A stretch of 64,000 nucleotides of DNA from Magnaporthiopsis rhizophila. Lineage: Eukaryota > Ascomycota > Sordariomycetes > Magnaporthales > Magnaporthaceae. The position numbers and the translations under genes were made by a program. Shown here piece by piece: positions 1-8,115 of the stretch; position 1 is the stretch's first letter; the number at the start of each line of letters is the position of its first letter. The notes under the pieces were generated by a model. The model ran no database searches, was not told the origin of the DNA, and saw nothing but the letters and a program-made list of their open reading frames with translations. The stretch covers positions 62,001 to 126,000 of the forward strand of contig PYSS01000039.1 of assembly GCA_003049465.1 (NCBI GenBank), given 5' to 3'.

Positions 1-13
1 AGCATCGTCATAT

Positions 14-1336
14 ATGATTAAAGCCCTGGGCCACGATATTAACCGATGCTCCCACAGTCCGGGAACCGAGCCTAGGTCTCCTCTCATTTCCTACCCGGAA
101 ATCATCTCCAAGTATCCGGCGGATGATTGGAACACGGACGTCCTCGTGTTTCTGCGTTCCGTCCTCAACATCAAACGCATCGGACCCAGCGCCTACAAAG
201 TAGAGGCTAATGGCCCGGATGGCAGGGGCCTGAGGTTCTTAGTTACGCAACCGTCGTTCCAGCAAGGCCAGATTGTCATCGTATTTCTGGCCAGGTCGTT
301 CCTCCCCGCGGAGGCACACCCCCAGTTCAAGGTACTCAACTGCCAGCACAAGATCGATGGCAAACTCGGAGTGAAGCTTGACTTCCACCTGGACAACGAC
401 ACGGGCCTTTTCATCGACGGAATCATCAAGCCTGTGACCGCCTTCCCTGAGGTTGCCGATGCGATCGACTCGATGACGAAGACCCTGGGTGGAGATCCGG
501 CCAGGTGCAGCCTGGCAAACCCCGCTGGCGGAGGAGACTCTTTGACGTATGGTGTCCAGCTCCTCTCCATCGACCATCTCAATCACAGCGTCTCGTTCGA
601 GAACATGTTGGGTGTCAAACGATGGTCGCACCCTGTCTCAGAGACTAGCATGGGGCCCTGTCCCAACTTTTACAAAAAGTCAAAGGTGTCGCGCCTCGCT
701 CAGTGCCCGAACCTGTTCACCAAGGCGAAATACAAGCGCCTGACCTACCAGGTTACGGAGAAGATCGACGGCTCGTCTATGGCCGTGTACTTCATCAGCA
801 ACGACTCCCCACTCTTCAAGGCGCTCAACCCGCTGCCCGAGTACCCCGGCCCCCACATGGAGCTGTCGAATGGACGCGTCGGCGTATGCTCGATGAACGT
901 CGAGCTGCCGCAGACGGACGTCTGCCCGTACTGGCGGGCTGCCCTGAGGTACAACCTCCCGGCTCTCCTCAACGCTCAAAACCAGGACTGCGTCATCCAG
1001 GGGGAGCTGGCGGGTCATGGGATCAGCCAGAATCGTCGAGGCTATCCCGCGGGCGAGGTCGACTTCTGGGTGTTTGACATCTTCGAGCCTCGGATCGAAG
1101 GCAGGTGGCTCACGGCAGAGAAGGTGGTCACCTGGTGCAAGGAGAAAAACGTCCAACACGTCCCTGTCCGCCTGCCCGACGTGAAGCTGCGGTTCGCGTT
1201 CAAAGACGCACAGGCGATCCAGGAACTCGCCGACCGTGAGGCAGGCGAGGGGCTCGTCTTCAAGTGTAAAGAGGAGCCCGACCGCCGGTTCAAGGTGCAT
1301 AGCAGGGGCTACCTGGAGAAATATGGGCTAAACTGA
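14..1336 (+). CDS. RNA ligase, DRB0094 / Rnl5 (DraRnl-like) family
   Basis: ATP-dependent RNA ligase that would seal RNA ends through an enzyme-AMP intermediate. The 440-residue product has the C-terminal nucleotidyltransferase fold: motif I EKIDGSS with the predicted adenylated Lys250, a motif IV-like EGLVFK near residue 413 and a motif V-like FKVHSRG near the end. The first ~200 residues resemble the N-terminal OB-type domain of Deinococcus DraRnl-like ligases, followed by a stretch before motif I that matches the family layout. The family is known mainly from bacteria and occurs patchily in fungi; it is distinct from the fungal tRNA ligase Trl1. The frame is open for the 13 bases before the first ATG, so an upstream exon cannot be excluded. 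The RNA substrate is unknown. The closest alternative is another NTase-fold ligase, but order and length favour this family. Confidence 0.8.
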   Translation: MIKALGHDINRCSHSPGTEPRSPLISYPEIISKYPADDWNTDVLVFLRSVLNIKRIGPSAYKVEANGPDGRGLRFLVTQPSFQQGQIVIVFLARSFLPAEAHPQFKVLNCQHKIDGKLGVKLDFHLDNDTGLFIDGIIKPVTAFPEVADAIDSMTKTLGGDPARCSLANPAGGGDSLTYGVQLLSIDHLNHSVSFENMLGVKRWSHPVSETSMGPCPNFYKKSKVSRLAQCPNLFTKAKYKRLTYQVTEKIDGSSMAVYFISNDSPLFKALNPLPEYPGPHMELSNGRVGVCSMNVELPQTDVCPYWRAALRYNLPALLNAQNQDCVIQGELAGHGISQNRRGYPAGEVDFWVFDIFEPRIEGRWLTAEKVVTWCKEKNVQHVPVRLPDVKLRFAFKDAQAIQELADREAGEGLVFKCKEEPDRRFKVHSRGYLEKYGLN

Positions 1337-2107
1337 TGAGGAGGGCTTCAGGGGCGTGGCTTGTAATGCTTCTCGTCTGTCTGTCGTGACTTTTTTTACT
1401 CCGCTTTGTATGGCGGCTATTTTTCTCCATTTTATCGCTTTCTTTTCTTTCCGACCACGTCTCTTTCCCTCTCATCTTTCCCGTCGTCCTTCTTTTCTCA
1501 CTTTTTGCTCCAGGATCGTCTTCCCCTACACCTACCCGTCTTGGCTCCCTTAGTTACCAACATCGATACATAACGTCTAATCAATCCGTGGTAGCCAGCA
1601 ATAATGACCACTAAATGTCTGGATGTTAGAAGACAGAGGAACGGTGGACGAAATTCATCTGATTTGCGCCAATTGATGCCAAGAAGGCGTGGTGTGGAAG
1701 GTGTCACGCCCCACCAAACGGCAGCGTATTTGGCTGATGATGCAGACATCTCGTGGAACGGTTTGGGGACAATTATTACATCATTGCAAACGCCAAGGCC
1801 CAGTGGGGGAAGGCGCGAGCCGTGGCAAGGTCCAGCCTTCGCAATCAATCACTGGTGTCTGTTTGCGCAAACGGTACACAGCCCCAGGCTGAATCTGTCC
1901 GCAATATCTAGTTTCCATTCCAGCGCTGCTCGGCCTTTATCAGACGCGCCCTACATATACGACGAGGTTCCAGCTATTCGGGCATGTGATACTGTACTCA
2001 CTCACCTTCCATCAGCACGACCATCACGACATAAAAGTGAGAACTGGAGCAGAAGCAAACAAAAAACAGCCCTTTCAACACCTTCAAACCGGCCGCTTAT
2101 CTACGTT
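1337..2107. other. Intergenic, 771 bp
   Basis: 3' flank of the RNA ligase followed by a T/C-rich stretch and the presumed promoter of the next gene. The frame of the downstream gene stays open back to 1604, but that stretch shows no protein-like composition. No RNA gene or repeat seen. Confidence 0.5.
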
Positions 2108-3235
2108 ATGGCCACCATCCATGAAAAGATCCAAGCCGCGTTCGCGCGCAATGCCGAGCTCGTCAGCACGCTGAGGGAGACGGACCATGCGGAGCCGGAC
2201 CTCGAGAACCACAACCGTTACATCACGGACCTGGACCGGCAGCTCAAGGAGTCGGTGCAGCGCCTCGACCGGCTGGGCCGCCTGCGCGAGAAGGAGCTCA
2301 AGAACCATGAAAAGTACCGCGACAGCGTCATGCGGCGCTTCATGTACAAGGCGACGGGCCAGGGCGACAAGTTTGCGCAGAGGGCCGAGAAGGAGGAGCG
2401 CGAGTACTTCGAGGCGCTGCAGGAGTCGCACCGCGAGTCCCAGACGCGCGCCAGCCTCGAGGCCATGCTGCGCGAGGCGCACGGCGTCCGGACCGAGCTC
2501 GAGGCCGCGGCGCGGCGGCACCGCGAGGCCCAGCGCGACATGGACGGCCTCTACAACTCCATCTTCCAGGGCCCAACCCCCGACTTCCCCGAGGAGGACG
2601 CACGGGAGCGAGAGTCCCAGGATGCCCTGCAGGCGTACCACGACACGCGGGTCCGGGCCGAGGCCGAGGCGCAGGCGGCGCGGATGCTGGTCGAGGCGCA
2701 GGCGCATGCCGCCGAGGCCGAGCAGCACATGGAGCGGGCGCTGGCGGCGTCGCGGCACGACATCTTCGGCGGCGGCACGTGGGCCGACGCCATGGAGCGA
2801 AACGCGCTGTACCAGGCTGAAATGTGCGTGGGCGACGCGAACATGATGACGCTCAACGCGCAGCTAGCCAGCCGGTTCGTCGGCGCCGAGTCGCTGCCGC
2901 CCGTCCGCGTGGCGCAGGGCAGCATCCTGACCGACGTCTTCTTCGACAACATCTTCACCGACCTCCAGTTCCACGACCAGATCAAGGCCAGCCGGCTCGA
3001 GGTCCGCCGCTTCCGCGCCACCGTCGACCGCCTGGCCGTCGACTGTCGGGCGCGCCAGGCCCGGTTTGCTGCCGAACTGCGGGAGAAGGAGGTCCTGCTC
3101 GAGTCTACGCGCCTGGCGCTGCAGGAGACGAGACAACGAGTCTTTCAGCAGTTTTCCGATGCCGACGCGGTCGCACTGATGCGGTCTCCCCCACCTCCGT
3201 TTACGGAAGCGCCGCCGCCGCCTTTTGCTTCTTAA
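2108..3235 (+). CDS. Uncharacterised coiled-coil protein
   Basis: Not recognised as a named family. The 375-residue product is rich in Arg, Glu, Ala and Gln and has long heptad-like helical stretches at about residues 1-210 and 290-350, predicting an elongated coiled coil. The middle (about 215-290) is more mixed and could be a small folded segment. The C-terminus is a proline-rich tail with PPPPF repeats, which could bind SH3 or WW domains. There is no signal peptide or membrane segment, so it is probably cytosolic or cytoskeletal. The chosen ATG follows an A/C-rich leader and starts the helical composition. An in-frame extension back to 1604 (168 codons) lacks coding character. Single exon. 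No function is assigned. Confidence 0.65.
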   Translation: MATIHEKIQAAFARNAELVSTLRETDHAEPDLENHNRYITDLDRQLKESVQRLDRLGRLREKELKNHEKYRDSVMRRFMYKATGQGDKFAQRAEKEEREYFEALQESHRESQTRASLEAMLREAHGVRTELEAAARRHREAQRDMDGLYNSIFQGPTPDFPEEDARERESQDALQAYHDTRVRAEAEAQAARMLVEAQAHAAEAEQHMERALAASRHDIFGGGTWADAMERNALYQAEMCVGDANMMTLNAQLASRFVGAESLPPVRVAQGSILTDVFFDNIFTDLQFHDQIKASRLEVRRFRATVDRLAVDCRARQARFAAELREKEVLLESTRLALQETRQRVFQQFSDADAVALMRSPPPPFTEAPPPPFAS

Positions 3236-3475
3236 ACGAACGAGCTCGGCTGGGAAATTGTTTGCTTTCGCGCATGGTGACACGACGTTATGAACTTGTA
3301 AGGGACTGTTTTGTTTTTCTAGCGTGCCCGGAGTAAAATGGATGCTACAAAATACCAGTTTGATTTCCACCTGCCAACCTTGCTTACGCCTATTCGGCAC
3401 CTGTGTACCTACGTCTACCTATTTCTACCCAGAAGATTTATCTGCTCCATCGTATGCCCCCTCGACTCGCTGCCC

Positions 3476-4474
3476 CTACAGGCTTCTGCCGTCCACAAAC
3501 TTGAGGATGAGCTCGGTGGCGTTGAACGACGTGAGATTGGCGCCCCTATTGTCGCTGTTTGCCACCATGCTCGGCCAGTCGTGTGGGATCGTGTCCCCGT
3601 CGTACACGAATTCGACCTGGCCCTTGTTCCCTCCGCCCCAGACCGTCGTGTTTCCGTGGTCCTTGCTACCTTTGATCGGAGCCGTCTTGCCGCTCGCCAC
3701 GTCCAGCCCCTCCCTCCTCACCCACTCGTGGATCCAGTGCGGGATGCTGGGCAGGCAGCTGTTGGTGGCCTTGCGGTGCACGCCGTCGAACGGGATGACG
3801 GGGTCGGCGCCGCCGTGGAAGGCGATGAGCGGGATGTTCTTCCTGCTTGGCTTGCAGTTGGGGAACTTGATCTCATTCTTGCGGTCGCACTGCGCCTTGG
3901 ACGTGTCGTGGATGTAGTAGGCGCCGCTCACGGGCGCGAACGCCGCGATGCGCGAGCTGAGCGCCGCGTCGCACGCCAGCAGGTTGACCATGCCTCCGCC
4001 CTGCGACTTGCCAACGGCATAGACCTGCGACTTTTTCACGCACAGCTTGGATTCGACCTCATCCAGGACCGCGGCCGTGAAGCCCAGGTCGTCCGTCGTG
4101 GCGAGCGGGTCGACCTGCCACGCGGTCCGGCTGGGGTCGTTGGGCGTGGCGAGGCCCTGGAGGTAGACCACGATGTACTTGTTGTTCCTCCAGTCCTCGG
4201 TCAGGCCGTCCAGCTTGCGTTGCTTCTCGATGGTTCCTTTGGCGCCGTGGAAGGAGAGGATGGCCGGGGTCTCTGTCGACTGCTTGTAGGAGCGGGGGAG
4301 GAAGACGCGGTATCTTCGCTGCCCGTCCTTGGTCGTGATGGTCTGATCCTCGCTGAACTTCCCCGGCTCGAAAGGAGGCGAGGACGCGCCGCAGCCTGAA
4401 GCAGCCTTTTCGGTGGAAGCACCGAGTGCGACTCCGAGTAGAGGGAGAAGGGAAATGCAGTTAAAATAATGCAT
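3476..4474 (-). CDS. Secreted feruloyl-esterase-like alpha/beta hydrolase (CE1 / PHB-depolymerase-like)
   Basis: Likely releases ferulic or related hydroxycinnamic acids from arabinoxylan. The 332-residue protein starts with a signal peptide (hydrophobic residues 3-18). The oxyanion-side motif is SFHGAKG near residue 74, and the nucleophile elbow is AVGKSQGGG with predicted catalytic Ser157. Later stretches AFHGGADPVIPFDG and KDHGNTTVW plausibly supply the catalytic Asp and His. Length and cysteine content fit fungal single-domain feruloyl esterases without a CBM1. The start was placed at the Met before the signal peptide; a Met 13 codons upstream would spoil it. Single exon. It begins a run of secreted carbohydrate-acting genes. 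A generic poly(3-hydroxybutyrate) depolymerase-type esterase is the alternative. Confidence 0.75.
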   Translation of the reverse strand: MHYFNCISLLPLLGVALGASTEKAASGCGASSPPFEPGKFSEDQTITTKDGQRRYRVFLPRSYKQSTETPAILSFHGAKGTIEKQRKLDGLTEDWRNNKYIVVYLQGLATPNDPSRTAWQVDPLATTDDLGFTAAVLDEVESKLCVKKSQVYAVGKSQGGGMVNLLACDAALSSRIAAFAPVSGAYYIHDTSKAQCDRKNEIKFPNCKPSRKNIPLIAFHGGADPVIPFDGVHRKATNSCLPSIPHWIHEWVRREGLDVASGKTAPIKGSKDHGNTTVWGGGNKGQVEFVYDGDTIPHDWPSMVANSDNRGANLTSFNATELILKFVDGRSL

Positions 4475-5663
4475 GGCTAGGGATTTAAGACGTTTCTGCT
4501 GAGGGTCAAGCAAAGCTGTGTGGATTGGTGGTAATGAAAGACCAGACCCGAAAAGTCGAGGTGGCCACGGGCCCTTGATATCTCAAGATGCTGTGGCTTG
4601 GCGTCTACGGAAGCATCGGCTGGTACGAGGCTGCCCGCCATCTCGTCAACACGGTGCGTGTAATAGGCTAGTATTTCCAGCGCTATACATACGAACAAGC
4701 CTTGGAATAGGTTAGGTCTTTCCACGCGGCCTTGCTGACGTGAGTTGGAGCCTGCGGCTCCGCTAGTCCCCGCGACAGTAAGCCCTCTACCCGCACATTG
4801 CGGCAGTGCGGACGAGACAAGCGGGCGTAGCCAAGCAATGGATCATATTTGTTCTCCCGTTCCGACCTGGCGTTCTATATTCTCGTATGACAAGGGGACA
4901 TGTATTCTTACGGCGATGCGTGTGGCTTGTGTACCCGAATCAGTCCGTGTTAGGTAGGGCACCTAATTGAACACGGAACAAAACGCATCATTTTTCGGCC
5001 TCGAGACGCGTTTGCTCCCGTTGACTGGCTCCCGTTGACCGACTATTAACGGAATGGCACTTACAACATGTAACCACCTATAATCATGGGTGTCAAGGCT
5101 GCCACCGAAAGGCGGATAAAGCTGCTGCGACAATATGAACCATAACTGCGTCATCGAAAATACGAGGACGATGTGGGAACGGCGGCGATGATGTTGTCGG
5201 CCAGCGCTTACCACCGTGTCGCCTGGTCGGGAACTCGAGGCCGCCTCCAATCACGCTGCCCGAGTCGTCAAAATATTGAACTCTACCACGTGCACATAAG
5301 ATGCCTTCCTTTCCGCATGATTACCCCGTGGCATTCCCGTCAGGATCACCCTCCCAGGCACAAAAGGTGGCAGTATAACCATTGATCTACGTAACACTGC
5401 GGACCCCAGTCCATAAGCCCAACTAGACCCATCACCCTAATTGACTTTTTTTTGACCGACATTCAACCCCAGGAACGGAAGGAGGAAAAAAATTCAGGGG
5501 TCATATTCAGGGGCAATTTCCGTGCTCGCTGACATAAAACGACGAGAAACCCGAGGCGGCCCGATGGCCGTGGCGTCACCACCGCTTCGGTAACCTGTTA
5601 TAGCCAGGGCAAGGTTAATCCGTTTCCCAGAACCAAGAAGCTGTGTGTGCATTTTGCGCCACA
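4475..5663. other. Intergenic, 1.2 kb, divergent promoter
   Basis: Shared upstream region of two divergent secreted-protein genes. AT content rises in places and there are short A and T runs near 5448 and 5488. No protein-like frame, RNA gene or repeat was recognised. Confidence 0.5.
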
Positions 5664-6309
5664 ATGTTTCCCAGGAACTCCGTGGCTGGGCTCGCAGTGA
5701 CTTTGCTGTCCCTCTTCCAGCATGCCAGTGCCCAGCTCAACACTGTCACAACACCGAGCCTCAATGTGACCGCCATCGGGGCCGCCAATGGCGCGTCGAC
5801 GATAGAGTGCTGGCAGTTCGGCCCCTTTGTGTCCTCCTCAGTGCCTGGCGTCAGCGGCGCTCTCACGCTCTTCCTGGGCTCGACCTCCGGCGCGACGTTT
5901 ACCGTCGTTCCGGGACGATTCGATGGCGGCTTGCACAACGCCCCTGTTCCTCAGTCCGTTCTCGCTCCTTTCTGGTTCCTCCCACCGCTCAGTAGACAGA
6001 TGTAGGTTAGGGATGTCAATAGTATCAGCACTGATGCAGGCCCAAACAACCAGATTCGTCCTCTTCTCGTCGGGGCTCATCCACGTCACGCTTCCGAACA
6101 GCACCGACGACGTGTGGATCCACGGCGGCAAGTACGGCCTCATAGTTGCGGCCGACACCCGCGACGTCTCGGCCTTGGGACATCGCACCGAATACCCATC
6201 TGCGGCGGACACCGTGGCGCTGCAGGTGCCCATCGCCGAAGGGTCCAAATTCACCCACCGTGTCCTGCATCCGGGCGCGTGTACCGAACAGGAGATGGCG
6301 GGCTTTTAG
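5664..6309 (+). CDS. Small secreted protein of unknown function
   Basis: Not assigned to a family. Two exons, 5664-5953 and 6054-6309, join in phase across a 100-nt GT-AG intron to give 181 residues. The first ~24 residues form a clear signal peptide ending HASAQ. The mature part is rich in Thr, Ser, Val and Gly with alternating hydrophobic residues, suggesting an all-beta fold. It has only two cysteines (one near 49, one near the C-terminus) that could form one disulphide, and a few NxT/S sequons. There is no membrane anchor. It lies between a feruloyl-esterase-like gene and a GH12 endoglucanase, so an extracellular role on plant material or as an effector-like protein is possible but is inference. 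The short upstream Met in the same frame would displace the signal peptide. Confidence 0.65.
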
Positions 6310-6764
6310 TGGGAGATGGACCGGGGCCAGCGTGCTTTTTTGTTTCCCTTCTGTGCACCCGCCGACTTGGCAAGGCGGGGAGAGATGCACTCATCAATAG
6401 CAATGCGACTATGTACCCCAGCTTTCGGGCAGCCAACAATCTCCACAAATCCTACGTTGCTAAAGCTTCCCGTCGGTAGATGGCCAAATGGATGCATAAA
6501 GTCCACCAATTGGACTGCCATCGCCAGTCGGAGAAATGACTAGACCCTGGCCGGCCGGTGCGGAAGGGGTCCTGCCGTGGCGTAACGCTGTCGATGGAAT
6601 CGCATGAACAACGCCACATGGACCGATGGTATGGTGGAAGTGAAAAGAAAAAGCGGGAGGTGCGTGTGTGCATATAAAAACGGTGGCATGTCAGGTTGAG
6701 GTGTTAGTGTTTTGTCTCCCAGCCCGGCACGGACATCATCAACAGCAGGTCCGACATCGCGACA
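6310..6764. other. Intergenic, 455 bp, GH12 promoter
   Basis: Contains the TATA-like element listed separately. Nothing else recognisable. Confidence 0.5.
6673..6679 (+). promoter_or_regulatory. TATA-box-like element of the GH12 gene
   Basis: TATAAAA lies 86 bases before the GH12 ATG, a usual spacing for a fungal TATA box with a short leader. Confidence 0.5.
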
Positions 6765-7547
6765 ATGAAGCTATCCGCCGTCTTCGCTCTCCTCACGACC
6801 ACGGCCGCCGCGGCGCCCTTCGGTCCAGGGGCGGCCGACGAGCCAACCAAGACACAGCCGCTAGAAAAACGGGCAACTACCGTCTGCGGGCAGTGGGACT
6901 CTGTCCAGACGGGAGGCTACACCGTGTACAACAACCTCTGGGGAAAGGACTCGGGGACGGGGTCGCAGTGTCTGACCGTCAACGGAATGTCCTCCAACGG
7001 CCTCCTGTCCTGGTCGGCGGCGTGGTCGTGGAGCGGCGGGCCATACAACGTCAAGTCGTACCCCAACGCCGTCGTGTCGGCGCCCGCGGCGCGGCTGTCG
7101 GCCGTGTCGTCCATCCCGACCAAGTGGCAGTGGAGCTACTCCGGGTCCAATCTCGTGGCCAACGTGGCTTACGACCTGTTCACCAACAGCAACTGCGGCA
7201 CCAAGCCCGAGTACGAAATCATGGTCTGGCTGGGCGCGCTCGGCGGCGCGGGCCCCATCAGCTCGACGGGGAGCCCGATCGCGACGGTCAACATTGGCGG
7301 GAAGGCGTGGCGCCTGTACAAGGGCGCGCACTCGCAGATGACCGTCTTCAGCTTCGTGGCGGCCGCCGGTAACCTCAACGACTACAGCGGGGACCTGAAC
7401 GGCTTCGTCAGGTACCTGACGTCGTCGCAGGGTATGCCGGCCTCGCAGTGTCTGTACTCGGCCGGCGGCGGGACGGAGCCGTTCACGGGGAGCAACGCCA
7501 AGTTCGCGACTACCGGATACAGCCTTTCCATCTCTGCCCGAGGCTAG
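6765..7547 (+). CDS. GH12 endoglucanase / xyloglucanase, truncated before its CBM1
   Basis: Secreted glycoside hydrolase cleaving beta-1,4-glucan or xyloglucan. The 260-residue product has a signal peptide (1-17), a short propeptide with a Kex2-type site ending EKR at 36, and a GH12 domain to the end. The predicted nucleophile is Glu151 in PEYEIMVWLG and the acid/base Glu238 in GTEPFTG, matching the two conserved GH12 glutamates. The final strand GYSLSIS is present, so the catalytic domain looks complete. The reading frame then hits TAG at 7545-7547. Directly behind it, in frame, lie a glycine linker and a CBM1 domain (next entry), so this looks like a formerly two-domain enzyme reduced to its catalytic core, unless the stop is suppressed or edited. 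Single exon. Confidence 0.92.
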   Translation: MKLSAVFALLTTTAAAAPFGPGAADEPTKTQPLEKRATTVCGQWDSVQTGGYTVYNNLWGKDSGTGSQCLTVNGMSSNGLLSWSAAWSWSGGPYNVKSYPNAVVSAPAARLSAVSSIPTKWQWSYSGSNLVANVAYDLFTNSNCGTKPEYEIMVWLGALGGAGPISSTGSPIATVNIGGKAWRLYKGAHSQMTVFSFVAAAGNLNDYSGDLNGFVRYLTSSQGMPASQCLYSAGGGTEPFTGSNAKFATTGYSLSISARG

Positions 7548-7688
7548 GGCGGTGGTGGTGGTGGCAGTGGAGGCGGAGCATGTGCCGCTCGCTGGGTCCA
7601 ATGCGGGGGCCAGGGATGGACGGGGTCTACCTGCTGTGCCGAAGGAACATGCATCAGAGCCAACGAGTGGTATCCGTAATGTTCTTAG
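7548..7688 (+). pseudogene. In-frame CBM1 cellulose-binding module behind a stop codon
   Basis: Reading on past the GH12 TAG in the same frame gives a Gly/Ser linker of about ten residues and then a clear fungal CBM1. The cysteines are in family order, with QCGGQGWTGSTCC and three aromatics (Trp in ARW, Trp in GQGW, Trp/Tyr in NEWYP) that would form the flat cellulose-binding face. A second stop, TAA at 7677, sits where CBM1 domains normally have Gln of a terminal QC; the next codons are Cys, Ser and then TAG at 7686. Both internal stops could arise from CAG and CAA by a single C-to-T change in a CpA context. The linker and domain are otherwise intact with no frameshift, which suggests recent loss, read-through or editing. 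Confidence 0.8.
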
Positions 7689-8115
7689 CGCCAATATGCT
7701 ACCAGACCGGGAGAGGAAGGTCGATGTTTGAATTTTTATACATGTTGCGGATATGGCCTATTTTCAACGGCGGATTGATTGCCCGTGTCAGCGTAAGCCT
7801 CACCGACGAGAGGTGGGATCCTCGGGGCTTGGCTCGGCCACACAGGCCCTGCTATACGCGGACCCGTGCAGCATCATCCCTGGGCATGCCTGATCCTTCC
7901 CTGCACACGAGGCCACCAGCTTACATGTCAATATTACGCGGAATCGAGGCTGATGCACTTGGTATGTTCGTACCAGCATGTGTGCCTATCACGCACATAG
8001 GTAGATGCCTATATAAGCGCACAAAACAAGGCTAGAGCGCGTGTATGAGAGCTTCCTCTGGTCATCACCACTCAAGGGACCAACACCAGACTGCAAAGAA
8101 CGTTAGGTCCCTACT
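7689..8115. other. Intergenic, 427 bp
   Basis: 3' flank of the GH12/CBM1 locus and promoter of the S33 peptidase gene, with the TATA-like element listed separately. Confidence 0.5.
8010..8017 (+). promoter_or_regulatory. TATA-box-like element of the S33 peptidase gene
   Basis: TATATAAG lies about 100 bases before the chosen ATG. Confidence 0.5.

Noticed and set aside
7502..7547. A possible 46-nt intron that would remove the GH12 stop
   Set aside because: It would delete the last beta-strand of the catalytic domain, is very short, and lacks a branch site.
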